Shown one piece after another: positions 22,624 to 32,745 of a DNA stretch of 64,000 nucleotides. How positions within the stretch are numbered: position 1 is the stretch's first letter; every line of letters begins with the position of its first letter. A model generated the notes under the pieces. The model had not been told where the DNA came from and did not search any database. It worked only from the letters and a program-made list of their open reading frames with translations. The stretch is from Gliomastix tumulicola (Eukaryota > Ascomycota > Sordariomycetes > Hypocreales > Bionectriaceae), in assembly GCA_001599755.1 (NCBI GenBank), contig BCHX01000001.1, positions 2,666,001-2,730,000 on the forward strand. Direction: 5' to 3'. The position numbers were made by a program, and so were the translations under genes.

Positions 22624-24650
22624 CTAGGTCTTGACGTCAGGCTCGTCACGGCCGACGTGCTCCTTGAACTTGAGGAGCGACGTGGCAAAGGCAACCTCCT
22701 CCTTGAGGAAGTCCTGGGCATCCAGGTCGTAGGTGGCAGGGTCGCTGCTGTGCTGCTCGAGGTAGAGACGGATGGTGGCGCCAGAGGAGCCCGTGCCGGA
22801 GAGACGGACGACGATGCGGCTGCCGGAGGAGAACTTGGCGTAGAGGCCCTGGTTGGAGGACACGGATCCGTCGAGGTCGGTGTAGGAGAAGTTGCCGGCA
22901 TCAGTCACGGTGCGACCTGTGAGGGTGTCAGTTTCCCGTGTTTGTTACCTAGGTCTTGCTGTATACAAATGCTGTGCTGGACTTACCCTCAACCTGGCTG
23001 CCGATGAAATCGGGCTTGGCGACCAGGCTCTTGAGCTCACCGACGACCTTGTTGGCGCCGTCCGAGTCGACATCCTCGTAGTCGTAGCGGGTGAAGAAGG
23101 TACGTCCGTACTGGGTCCAGAAGTCCTTCTGGATCTGCTTGATGGAGGGCGTGACGCCGGGGTTCTTGACGCCGAGGCCGGCGATGATGTTGAGCCAGGC
23201 GATGACGGCCCAGAGACCGTCCTTCTCGCGGATATGGTCGCTGCCGGTGCCGAAGCTCTCCTCGCCGCAGATGGAGAGCTTCTTGGCGTCGAAGAGGGCG
23301 CAGAAGAACTTCCAGCCGGTGGGCACCTCGTAGACGTCGAGGCCCTGGGCCTTGCCGACGAGGTCGACGGCGCCGGACGTGGGCATGGAGCGGGCGAGGC
23401 CGTTGACGCCGTTGCGCTGGAAGTAGGGGATGAGGTCGGCGTGGTGGGCGATGATGGCGAGCGAGTCGCCGGGGGACACGAAGGCGTTGGCGCCGTAGAT
23501 CATGTTGCGGTCGCCATCGCCGTCAGAGGCCGCGCCGAAGGGGATGTTGTTCTTGTCGACGACCTCGACGAGGGAGTGGGCGTAGGTGAGGTTGGGGTCC
23601 GGGTGGCCGCCGTTGAAGTCCGGGCTGGGGACGCAGTTCTGCGTGGCGCCGGTGAGGCCAAGCTCGTCGGCGAAGATGGCGGTGCCGTAGGGGCCCGTGA
23701 CGCCGTGGAGGCCGTCGAACAGGACCTTGAAGTCGGGGTGCTCGGAGAAGAACTTCTTGATGGTGTCGAAGTCGAAGATGTCCTTGAGCATGGCCACATA
23801 GTCGGCGGTGCTGTCGATAACCTCAACCTCGAGGCTGCCATACGTGGTGGTGCCGATGGTTGCGATGTCGATGTCTGGGATGTCGGCGATCTTGTAGGAG
23901 GTTAAGGTCTTGGAGGTCTCGTAGATCTTGTTGGTGACGGACTCGGGGGCAGGGCCGCCGTTGGCCAGGTTGTACTTGATGCCGAAGTCGTTCTTGGGAC
24001 CTGATGATGGCAACATCCGTGTTAGCCCGGGCACAAACTCGCCATAGAGACTCGGCTGGGAGGGAAGGGGGGAGAGGGGACATACCGCCGGGGTTGTGGC
24101 TGGCAGTGAGGAGGATGCCGCCAGTGGCCTTGCGGAGGCGGATGACATGGCTTGCAGCAGGAGTGGACAGGATGCCATTCTGGCCGATGAGGAGCTTCTT
24201 GACGCCATAGGCAGCACCGATCTTGGCGATCAATTGGATGACCTCGGGGTTCCAGTATCGCCCATCGCCTCCGATGACGAGGAAGGAGCCTATAGACGGG
24301 CCCTGATTAGCCTGCAGCACGGGGTATCATCGGCGTTGCTGGGCATTACCCTCGGCGCCCTCGGGGATGGAGAGCAGGATGCTGGTGACGAAGGACTCGC
24401 TGTAGTGAGGCTTCTGGAAGACGACGACCTTCTTGCGAAGACCAGAACTGGAAGGCAGAGAGCGTCAGGATCAGCAATGTTTACAATTCAGCCGGTGGAG
24501 CTCTGCTGCGGTGGCTTGCTGCGGTGATTAATGTAGGGAAGGGGACAGGAGGGTGGGGGTTCTGGGCAGAAAAAGGAGGTTATCGCCAACTTACGTGCCG
24601 GGCTTCTGGTCTTGGAAGGGCTGGAACTCGACAGTCTTGATATCTGCCAT
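22624..24650 (-). CDS. PGM2: Phosphoglucomutase
   Basis: Cytosolic enzyme that interconverts glucose-1-phosphate and glucose-6-phosphate, feeding glycogen, trehalose and UDP-glucose synthesis or glycolysis. Model: complement(22624-22916, 22987-24000, 24086-24289, 24350-24447, 24595-24650), 554 aa, the usual size. Start MADIKTVEFQPFQDQKPGTS. The phosphoserine loop TASHNPGG (Ser about 115) spans the exon 3/4 junction. The metal site DGDGDR is at about 279-284, the sugar-binding loop CGEESFGTGSDH follows, and the phosphate-binding loop RLSGTGSSGATIR is near the C-terminus. All junctions are GT-AG and preserve frame. Residues expected for activity are present. The symbol is by analogy with yeast PGM2. 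Confidence 0.96.
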
Positions 24651-25411
24651 GATTGCTGGACTTGACTCGTGGATACTGACAGGGACAGTGTAGAGCAAAG
24701 AGAAGCAAGAGAGAGATTAAAATCAGGGAAGCGATAGGAGGAATAAGACGCGAGCAGTCGAGAACAGTGACGTGAGGGGCGATTCGACGATGAGGGGAGC
24801 TTCGAGGGTCCAAGTCCCAAACGGTCCAAGATGCTCAGAATCGATGGTGGGGGGGATATTCTTCTGGTTCAGGGAAGGAGGGGCAGCACGGTGCTTGCGA
24901 AGATAGGCACTGTCTCATTATGTGTGTTTTGCGCATGATATACAGTGCGGATAACGCTAGACGGCGTCCCTCCACCGGTCTAGAGCTCCAGAAGCTCCTG
25001 TTTATCCCGCCAATGGGATCTGCCCCTTTATCAAGTCCCAGCCAACGTGCTATTGCCGCTCGATGGTGTTGGGTCTCGAATCCGTAGCGTGTTGCTGCAG
25101 ACGGCACTCTATTTTACACGGGCTAGTGTCCGTAGAGGTTGCACACGGTATGCAACCTCATATGCCTACATGCCCAACCTTCCGACGGGGTCTGACCACG
25201 AGCCCGTGGGCTTGCATTTTCTGGCCGCCCGTCCTCCGTCCCCCAATTCTCGTGTGCTTGCTCCGCTGGGCTTGGCGATAACGTGTCGTCAAGGAGAAAC
25301 GGAATGATCACGTCCATCCTCGAGTCCGACGACATGCAGGATTGAGTTGGTGTTTTCCTCTTCCGGCCGCAGGCATGGCATCTTTGCTCGAGTGCTACCC
25401 TCTTCCGTGCT
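24651..25411. other. Intergenic between phosphoglucomutase and oligoribonuclease genes
   Basis: 0.76 kb, both neighbours on the minus strand. It should contain the PGM promoter and 5' UTR (purine-rich 24.65-24.73 kb) and the 3' UTR of the oligoribonuclease gene. No supported open frame. Confidence 0.55.
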
Positions 25412-26225
25412 CTACTGGTCCAGGGTTCTCCCGAAAATGGCCTCGCGGTAGTACTTGGCCTCCTCGATGCTCTCGAGGATGTCGTCCCTGGCCTTGTGGC
25501 GGCCCTTCTTGGAGGGCACCTTCTTGACGATACGGGGCGCGGCCCAGCGCCTGGCGGCTTCCTTGATGGTCGTCACGTCCAGCAGGCGGTAGTGCAGGTG
25601 GTCGAGGGCCTTGTCGTAGGGGGCCTTGCGCAGGAACATACGGTCGGCGTGGATGCTGTTCCCGGCCAGCAGGGCCCGGCGCTGCTCGGGCACGTGCCTG
25701 GTGATGTACTCGTACAGACCGTCGGCTGCCTGCTGGGGCGTGGTGGTCGACTCCAGGACGGCCTCTGTGAGCCCCGAGCCGCCATGGGTCCTGGTGCACC
25801 ACTCGTCCATGCGGTCCATGCGGTCCTTGGGCCAGTGGATGACGGCGTGGAAGCCTTCCTCGTCGACGAGCTCCAGGTTGCCCGTGGTGATGAGGCAGTA
25901 AATCTCGAGGATCTCCTCCGTATCTGGGTTCAGCCCCGTCATCTGCAGTTTCCTCAATAGTTGTCAGACCTGTGAGCTGTTCATTCACCCCCCCGTCCAC
26001 CCACGCTGATACTCCTCCGTCGTGACCAACCCCTCCTCATGCCACCCCCCCCTTCGGCGCACGAAGCTGGAAGGAGATGGACATCAACATGTCATGCCAT
26101 GCCAATAGCTGGCCACATTCACGCATGCAATTGGTAGCACTCGCCTCGCAGTCTATCCACACGAGAGGGTCATCGGTGACGCCTCGTTGGCCGGTGGAAC
26201 CTCGAGTTGCCGTTGCTGCAGCCAT
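25412..26225 (-). CDS. REX2: Oligoribonuclease (REX2/Orn family)
   Basis: 3'-5' exoribonuclease of the DEDDh superfamily that degrades 2-5 nt RNA remnants; yeast Rex2 acts in mitochondria and in RNA processing. Model: complement(25412-25942, 26145-26225), 203 aa. Exon 1 ends PLVWIDCE and exon 2 starts MTGLNPDTEE, rebuilding the ExoI motif (D25, E27). D127 lies in GNSIHADR, D149 in YRLLDVTTIKEA, and H176/D181 in HKARDDI, so all catalytic residues are present. The only frame-preserving splice uses a GC donor (GAG|GCGAGT) and a CTGCAG acceptor, giving a 202-bp GC-AG intron. The nearest GT would shift frame. A clear mitochondrial presequence is not visible in MAAATATRGSTGQRGV, although it is basic and Thr/Ala-rich. 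A further upstream exon cannot be excluded. Confidence 0.88.
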
Positions 26226-27279
26226 TCTGGCTCTGGATGGAACGTCGGCGGGCGGCGGCGGCGGGCGTGCGGGCGGACTGGATTGCGAACTGGATTCTCG
26301 TCTTGCTGCCTTGGGTAGGCATACATGAGCAGGTGGTCAATACAAATGCAAGGGGACGCGGCGCCGGGAAAGGAATCCCAGGACGGAGTGATGGAGTGTG
26401 TGATTGTGTGTGTGTGTGTGGGTGGGTGGCAGGTCAGGTCAGGTCACAGCTGCAGCTGCAGCAGAGCCCACAGAAGCAGAAATTACAGTGGTTTGGGTAC
26501 CTAAAGCCGGCCGCAGAGCAGGCCTGAAGGCTGCCCAGACGGCCCAAAACGGCAGTGGAGGGGGGGTCCCAACTTTTGCTTCGCTGGACCTCCGAAATTC
26601 CAGCGCGCCCCTCCATGTTCGCTTTGGCCCTTCCAACGTGCTTCCAAGACAAGCCAGCGATCAACGCTTCTCCCGCGCCCTGATGCTCAATCGCCGCTTG
26701 GCCATTGGCTCCTGACGGGGCCCTTTTTCCCTCCTCCCCGCCAGCTGCGTTCTCTTCGGGCGTCCTGCTCCATGATCCCTGTTCCATGTTCCCTGCACTG
26801 CGAGGAGCATGTGGCTGCAAGGCAGACTTGTTGAGTGAGCTGCAGCAACACGACGCAACGCAACGCAACGCAACGCAACGGCACGACGCAACGCAGCGGC
26901 ACAACACACAGCAGCCTGCCCTGTCCATTGGCATCTCTCACTTTTCCAGCTGTCGCCGGCCGGCCCATCGTATTCGACTGACCACTTGACTCTCCTTCTT
27001 TAGGCGGAAATAGAATGAGCCAATCTGCGTTCCGACACCCTCCTATAAGCTGTCTCAGCCGGCATTGCACGACCCTTCTTTCCCTCCATCCTTAATGCTG
27101 CTTGACCCCTCCCTCCTCGAGCTGTTTAAGAATACGCCTTGGTCCCTCACTTGTTCGAATTGACCTCAATCACTCGCTCCCACCCCCGTCATATTTCTGC
27201 CGCGTTCCAGGCTCGCAGTTATACCCCCCCTCTACGCCTTAGACAGCTTAGTGATACACAGCTTATACATCTGCCCATC
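26226..27279. promoter_or_regulatory. Divergent intergenic region (oligoribonuclease / oxidoreductase)
   Basis: 1.05 kb between divergent start codons, so it contains both promoters. It includes a GT-rich run (26399-26422), a (CAACG)5 run and a CT-rich segment just before 27279 that resembles fungal transcription starts. The oxidoreductase frame is open 47 codons upstream of its ATG but only from a TTG. Confidence 0.55.
26856..26880. repeat. (CAACG)5 pentanucleotide repeat
   Basis: Five perfect CAACG units, followed by further imperfect copies to about 26897. The same unit recurs at 19236-19250. Confidence 0.95.
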
Positions 27280-28869
27280 ATGGCCGACGACCTCGTCGAC
27301 ATTGAGCCGACCGTCGAGATGGAGCCGCCATCTGGGCCGGTCATCTCGAAGAACCCCCCTCGCTTCTTCATCATCGGCGCCGGCTCCAGAGGCTGGGCCT
27401 ACGCGGACGCCATCCGCAAGTGCAGCAACGCCATCATCGCGGGCGTCGCCGAGCCCATCCAGTCCAAGCGGGAGCGGTTCGGCCGCAGGTTCGTCTGGGG
27501 CCCCGACGGCACCCCTGCCGAGGGCCAGTCCTTCGCCGACTGGACCGAGTTCGTGGAGTACGAGACGCAGAGGAAGAGGAGGGAGGCCGCGCGGGAGGAG
27601 AACGTGCCGCCTGGCATCGACGGCGCCTTCGTCTGCGTCCTCGACGAGATGCACCGGGACGTCGTCGTCGCCCTCGCGGGCCTGAAGCTGAACATCCTGT
27701 GCGAGAAGCCCCTGGCTACCACGTTCCAGGATGTCCTCATCATGTACAGGGCCCTCCACCCGCTCAAGGGCAAGCAGATCTTCTCCATCGGCCACGTCCT
27801 GCGATACAGCCCGCACAACATCATGCTGCGGAAGCTTCTCGTCGACCGGCGGATCATTGGCAACATCAACAGCGCCGTCCACACGGAGCCGGTCGGCTGG
27901 TGGCACTACACCCACTCGTACGTCAGGGGCAACTGGAGGAACTCGGACAAGACGGGCCCCTCGCTGCTGACCAAGAGCTGCCACGACATCGATCTCATGA
28001 TGTGGATGCTCACGGCTCCCGTAAGGGCGGGCCATGGCGACTCGCACTTGCCCGGCACCATCTCCTCGGTTGGGAGCCTCAACTACTTCACCGAGCGGCG
28101 GAAACCAGTCTACGCCGACGCGACCAACTGCATGAAGTGCCAGATCGGCGACGAGGGCTGCAAGTACTCGGCCAAGCACGTGTACCTGGGCAACAAGTAC
28201 AAGGGCCTCGGCACGGGCAACACCAAGTGGCCCATCAACGTCGTCGTCCCGGACATCGAGGACTACCCGACGCAGGCCGAGAAGGAAGCCGCCCTGACCA
28301 AGGCGCTCGAGGAGGACTACGACGAGTCCACGCCCGAGGAGGAGGTGCGCTCGCGCAACTGGTTCGGCCGCTGCGCCTTCGCCTCGGACAACAACGTCTG
28401 CGACGACCAGTTCGTCACCATCACCTGGCCCCATACCATCCGCCCGCCCAAGAGCGCCGTCTTCCACATGGTCGCCCAGACCACCAAGCAGTGCGACCGC
28501 TACTCCAACTACTACGGCGAGCACGGCGAGATCTACGCCGACTCGACCAAGATCGTCGTCGAGAACTTCGAGAACAAGACCCGCGAGACGTACCGTCCCA
28601 CCATCGAGGACCTCGGCCACGGCGGCGGCGACATCGGCCTGACGCGGCAGTTCGTCTTCGCCATCGAGAAGATGAAGAACGACTGGCTGACGCCCCGCAT
28701 GGCGCAGGACCAGCACATCGGCTGCACTGTCGAGGACATGCTGCGGTCTCACGCCGCCGTGTTCATGGCCGAGGAGGCCAGGCTGCAGAACAGGACCATA
28801 GACTGGACGGAGTGGTGGAACACCAATGTGAAGGGTGGCCTGGCAGCCCTCGGGCCTCCGCTCTGGTAG
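27280..28869 (+). CDS. GFO/IDH/MOCA-family NAD(P)-dependent oxidoreductase
   Basis: Single exon, 529 aa, start MADDLVDIEPTVEMEPP. A Rossmann fold opens at about residue 28 (RFFIIGAGSRGWAYADAIRK, GxGxxG-type). The conserved EKP motif appears in LNILCEKPLATTFQD, typical of GFO/IDH/MOCA dehydrogenases, where the Lys is catalytic. The C-terminal beta-sheet domain contains GPSLLTKSCHDIDLMMWML, matching the conserved HxxD of the family. Four Cys (CMKCQIGDEGC and nearby) lie in an insert. The substrate is unknown; relatives act on inositols, sugars or aldoses. There is no targeting signal, so a cytosolic enzyme is likely. Very GC-rich third positions create long spurious frames on the opposite strand. 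Confidence 0.88.
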   Translation: MADDLVDIEPTVEMEPPSGPVISKNPPRFFIIGAGSRGWAYADAIRKCSNAIIAGVAEPIQSKRERFGRRFVWGPDGTPAEGQSFADWTEFVEYETQRKRREAAREENVPPGIDGAFVCVLDEMHRDVVVALAGLKLNILCEKPLATTFQDVLIMYRALHPLKGKQIFSIGHVLRYSPHNIMLRKLLVDRRIIGNINSAVHTEPVGWWHYTHSYVRGNWRNSDKTGPSLLTKSCHDIDLMMWMLTAPVRAGHGDSHLPGTISSVGSLNYFTERRKPVYADATNCMKCQIGDEGCKYSAKHVYLGNKYKGLGTGNTKWPINVVVPDIEDYPTQAEKEAALTKALEEDYDESTPEEEVRSRNWFGRCAFASDNNVCDDQFVTITWPHTIRPPKSAVFHMVAQTTKQCDRYSNYYGEHGEIYADSTKIVVENFENKTRETYRPTIEDLGHGGGDIGLTRQFVFAIEKMKNDWLTPRMAQDQHIGCTVEDMLRSHAAVFMAEEARLQNRTIDWTEWWNTNVKGGLAALGPPLW

Positions 28870-29172
28870 TGGCATTCCCCTACTTCACGGCCCCTTTTGC
28901 TTCGCAGGTTGAAGCTATTCGTGACGACGGCAAGCGGGAGAATCCGAGGTAAATTTGTATGACATGAAGGACGTTTCGAAATAATTCGGTAACTACTACC
29001 ATAGCGATAATCATGAGAAATTTGTATGCTAAGACGGAATGAAAGTAGGTAGCCATCCCAAGTAATATGGTCAATGATGTGTTTCCCCTTTAAATTAATA
29101 CACTCGCTCCACATAACCTTCTCTCCCCCTCGTCTCTCAACCACTAGTTCGAGCGTCATCTCGCTCTTCCAC
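28870..29172. other. Convergent 3' region
   Basis: 303 bp between converging genes, AT-rich in its centre, holding both 3' UTRs. No gene. Confidence 0.65.
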
Positions 29173-30634
29173 TCAACTAAGCTCAGCGCGGTTGCTCTGC
29201 GAGCCGACAGGATTGATAGACTGCAGCTCGCTAGCGGGCTGCTGCGGCTGAGGCGCGAAGCCGCCAACAGGAGCTCCTCCAACAGGAGGGCTTGGTGTCG
29301 TGTGTGGCGGGGGCGAGCCAGTCGACGAAGGCTGGTAGCCGTACTGAGGGTGCAGGCCCTGCTGCGGAGGGAACTGCTGGGGGTACTGACCCTGCGGCGG
29401 GAAGGGCTGGTAGCCCTGCTGCGGAGGCGGGTAGCTGCCCTGGCTGTAGGTGCTCATGTGCGGGTCGTACGACTGCTGCGGCGAGTACGCGGCGTTGTAG
29501 GTGCTGGGCGAGGGCACGCCGGACGGGTAGGCGGCGCCGGAGGCCGGGGTCTGGGTCATGGGCGGCGAGGACGGGAACTGGGGGTTCGGCTGGGAAGGGG
29601 CCTGGGAGGGGGAGCTTCCGCTGCTGGTGTCCTTGGACTTCTTCTTGCGGCGCAGCCAGAGGAAGACACCGGCGCCGATGAGGCCGAGGGCAGCGACACC
29701 GCCAACTGCGCCACCGGCAATGGCCCCCACGTTCGTAGACGAGCCGCCGCCGCCGCCGCCTGTCTGAGACTCGGTGGCCGTCGAGCTGGAGTCGGTCTGA
29801 GTTCCGGTTGCCGTGTCCGTTCCAGTGTCGGTGCCGCTGCCGGTCTCGGTCGCGGTGCCAGAGTTATCGGTGGCAGAGTCGGTGGAGGAGTCAGTTTCCG
29901 AGGCCGGTACTCGTGTCCTTGACCAGGTGGGATCGTAGGTGAGCAGAGTGCCCGTTCCACTCCTTGCGGAGCAGTCGAGGAACGAGTACGTCGTCAGGTC
30001 ACTGTCGGTGCCGCTCGTGGTAGAGAAGAGGTATGTATAGCATGCTCCACGAGATGATGACATGCTGGTGGTCAAGTTAGGCATAAGTTCTAAAGCTGGA
30101 TAGGTCTGGTTAGGGCTTGAGGCATACCAGCAGAGCGTTGAGAAGTCATCCGGGAGGTTACAGGCGCCGGTCTGTACGGCGTCGTAGTCGATACACGTTG
30201 TCTTCACGACATTGCAGTTGCTGTTCGGCACGCAGCACCCAACGTGGTCGCCAGTCAACGTGCAAGTAGCCCTAGATTCGATGCAGACATAGGGATCTAG
30301 AGAGGCACTTTGTTAGCACACTGACTCAGGGGGCACCAATTCTTTTATTTTTGAACCACTTACACTCGTTCGACGCGATGAAGCCGCAAGTGCCAGGAGC
30401 GAGGACGTAGTCATCATCGCGAGGCAGCAGGTTCATGCGGCCGAATCGGGGCTTCGGCGCGTCGGTCGGTCGCGGCGTCCAGCCCTGAGCGAACTGGGCG
30501 TCGTGCTCCGCTGGGCTGGTCTCGCGCGGAGGAGTCCATGATTCATCTGATTGCGAGCTGCTGAAGGGGTTCTTCAGCCATGCAGCCGCAGGCGACCCGA
30601 AGGCGAACAGAAGAAGCGACGGACTCTGGCGCAT
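29173..30634 (-). CDS. Single-pass cell-surface protein with Ser/Thr-rich ectodomain and Pro/Gln-rich tail
   Basis: Two exons, complement(29173-30296, 30364-30634), 464 aa. The start MRQSPSLLLFAFGSPAAAW looks like a signal peptide. The ectodomain has spaced Cys (CGFIASNE, YVCIESRATCTLTG, HVGCCVPNSNC, CNLPDDFSTLCWY) resembling the Cys pattern of fungal surface sensors. A Ser/Thr/Asp-rich stretch (about 235-290) is a likely O-glycosylation region. One membrane segment (NVGAIAGGAVGGVAALGLIG onward) is followed by the stop-transfer LRRKKKSK. The cytosolic tail (about 130 aa) is rich in Pro, Gln, Tyr and Gly (QQGYQPFPPQGQYPQQ). This layout matches Mid2/Wsc-like or mucin-type fungal surface proteins but not a named family. 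Function unknown; a wall-stress sensor role is speculation. Confidence 0.78.
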
Positions 30635-31683
30635 CGTGAGGAGCTGGCGACTGGTGAACGGAAAGGAGGGAAGAGGACAAGCGGTGGGAGGAAGAGGGGA
30701 TCGGCTCTTAGTGTCCGAGGTAGTCGTCGCAGTCAACCCAACCTGCTATGCTTAACCTTGGTCTGCCCAGTGCCGTGATTCTTTCCACGACGAGCTTCGC
30801 ATGCGACTCAGAGTAACGACTGAGAGAACAGAAGGATGGGTGGACGAGCTGCAAGAAAAGTCGAGCTGGGGGAAAAGAGACAAGCCCCGGGTACCGGCAC
30901 AGCCCAGTGAGGTGTCCAGCGCAGAGTCCAACCCCAAGGTCCAGGTCCTTTCATGCATTCAATAACATGCAGTAGGCTGCAGCAGGCCTCCCAGGATCAG
31001 CCCAACGGGCGGGCCATGGTGAGCCCACGGTACAAGCGGCTACGGTGCTAGTCGCACAGAAGTCGGATGAGACTGGACCCTTTTGCTGGACAGAATTGAG
31101 AATAGTGCCCTCGTGTAGGCATCGTGTCTGCTGGTCGGAGATGATCCCTGCGTGGTGGCTTGCTGGGGGAAGATTGATTCGCCCAAATGGGCTTGGCGGG
31201 CTGAAGCTGAAAATAATTGACCCCACGATGGTCGTTGATGGCCCAACCAGCATCAGCACCAGTGCTCAAGCGGGCAAAGCTCGGTCTTTCAATCAATTTG
31301 ATGGATTGCGGCTGGCTTGCTCTAGAGCCAGAGGCTAAGGCAGAGGGGGCAGTGCTTTGAGGGGCCGCGGCCTTTCTCTGTCTCTGAGGCACGTGGAATA
31401 GAAAAAGGGGAGGGCGACGTCGGAGTCCTCGATTGTCGTGCTAATAAGAATTATATGCCTATTAGTTGCGACTAATAAGGCGCTGATCGTGGGCCAGATT
31501 CAAGAGAGCTTGGAATGATGGAGGATAGTCTAAAGTTGAGCCGTATGGAAATTGTGTGGATCAACCAACCACCTGCGATCTGGAGAAAATGCGTGCTTAG
31601 TCATGTCTACCCCGGCTTCCTCTCGTGCCTCCATCGCTCTTTCCGTCTCTGGCTCTGTCCAGAACAGCCCAGACTCTGTTCCT
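30635..31683. other. Intergenic between two minus-strand genes
   Basis: About 1 kb holding the promoter of the surface-protein gene and the 3' flank of the Nudix gene. It contains a small imperfect hairpin at 31458-31480. No supported gene. Confidence 0.5.
31458..31480. other. Inverted repeat, possible hairpin
   Basis: CCTATTAGT and ACTAATAAGG flank a TGCG tetraloop, with one unpaired T in the right arm. It lies about 200 bp downstream of the Nudix gene stop, so it could be a 3'-UTR structure or chance. Confidence 0.5.
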
Positions 31684-32745
31684 CTACAACCCAAACTCCG
31701 AGTGCGAAAACTCTGGAAGTCGAAGAGGCGGCTTTCTTTTGAGGTCTCGAATCATCGCGCATCTGTCGTCGTCCACGAGACCTTTCCGCAGCAGAAAGTC
31801 GAGCATTACCAGCCCCGAGTTCCCCTTCCATTGCCTGGCCTCCAACGACGCTACCACCTCGCCCACGCTCAGCAAGCGGAAGCTCCCAATCGCCTTCTCG
31901 TTTGGATTGGGAACTGGCACCACGCCCTCTTTGATCTTGAGGTCGAAGCAGAATCGAACTCCTGGTTCGATGTGGTTCTCCTCTCGGACTCCGGCCGAGG
32001 CGTCCTTGCGCAGGCAGAAGAAGATCCGTCCTACATCCTGCACCTTGCCGATGAGGTCTCTGCTGGTCTCATCAATGAGGTTGGACTGGAGCAGCTTCTG
32101 ATCGCACTCTTTGAGCTTCCACATAGCCTCCTCTTCTGCTTCATGCTGCAGCGTGTTGACTGGGTCAACACCGTCGGCCGGGTCCATGCCACCTGCGACA
32201 ATCTGATCCAGAAGCCCTGGATACGTGGCCAGCTGGGATCGCTGGGCTACCCAGATTCTGTGCACATCCTCGCTGTCTCCAATCGAGGTGTAGGCGTTCA
32301 AGTGGACGCCCGCTGTCATGATCCCGAAGATGCCCCGCGCCACACTCGGCATCCGGATCCCTTGGATATCCTCTCTTGGCGTCAGGACGGCGTGGAAGCC
32401 CGACTTGCCCCAGCCGCCTCGCTTCCATCTGCATACCCACGGTTTCAGGGCCCTGGAGAACTGTTCAACGTCTTGATTCAGGTCGCAAAATTCGAGCAGT
32501 GCTTGATTGCAGGCTTCGACAAACCTGCCACAGGCTTCCTTTTCGACCCGAGGTGCTAGACGTACGGTCCGTCGTGTCGAGTCCTTCTGCCAGTTGCACC
32601 CGCTCCAGTATAGGAGGCCAACGAAGGTGTCAGGTATGTAGCCGACAGGCTCGTCGCTCGCTGAGATGAGGAACTTCCACTGCTGGGCCAGTTCATCATG
32701 ACCGAGGTTGTTCCACGCATTGACCGCATCTCTCAACGCGCTCAT
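31684..32745 (-). CDS. Nudix-domain protein with DUF4743 (YJR142W/Tnr3-N-terminal type)
   Basis: Single exon, 353 aa. The start is ATG at 32745; the frame extends four more codons only from GTG. N-terminal part (about 1-150) fits DUF4743, the helical region preceding the Nudix fold in yeast YJR142W-like proteins and in thiamine pyrophosphokinase fusions: EPVGYIPDTFVGLLYW and FSRALKPWVCRWKRGGWGK. The Nudix segment starts KSGFHAVLTPRED...VARGIFGIMTAGVHLNAYT. The Nudix box reads GGMDPADGVDPVNTLQ then HEAEEEAMW: the EExE-like acidic cluster is kept, but the first Glu after the glycine is replaced and Arg is His. Members are thought to dephosphorylate damaged thiamine diphosphates; activity here is inference. 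Neighbours give no pathway hint. Confidence 0.85.
   Translation of the reverse strand: MSALRDAVNAWNNLGHDELAQQWKFLISASDEPVGYIPDTFVGLLYWSGCNWQKDSTRRTVRLAPRVEKEACGRFVEACNQALLEFCDLNQDVEQFSRALKPWVCRWKRGGWGKSGFHAVLTPREDIQGIRMPSVARGIFGIMTAGVHLNAYTSIGDSEDVHRIWVAQRSQLATYPGLLDQIVAGGMDPADGVDPVNTLQHEAEEEAMWKLKECDQKLLQSNLIDETSRDLIGKVQDVGRIFFCLRKDASAGVREENHIEPGVRFCFDLKIKEGVVPVPNPNEKAIGSFRLLSVGEVVASLEARQWKGNSGLVMLDFLLRKGLVDDDRCAMIRDLKRKPPLRLPEFSHSEFGL

Noticed and set aside
22892..23905. 337-codon plus-strand frame opposite phosphoglucomutase
   Set aside because: Gly/Val/Asp-rich mirror translation of PGM exon 4; the minus strand carries all PGM motifs.
27139..27279. 47-residue N-terminal extension of the oxidoreductase that looks like a mitochondrial presequence
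   Set aside because: The extension begins with TTG and contains no ATG; the first ATG is at 27280.
27232..28875. 547-codon open frame on the minus strand opposite the oxidoreductase gene (and a 510-codon frame in another plus phase)
   Set aside because: These arise from GC-rich third positions of the real gene; translations are Val/Leu/Asp/Arg-rich with no domain, while the plus-strand frame has clear GFO/IDH/MOCA motifs.
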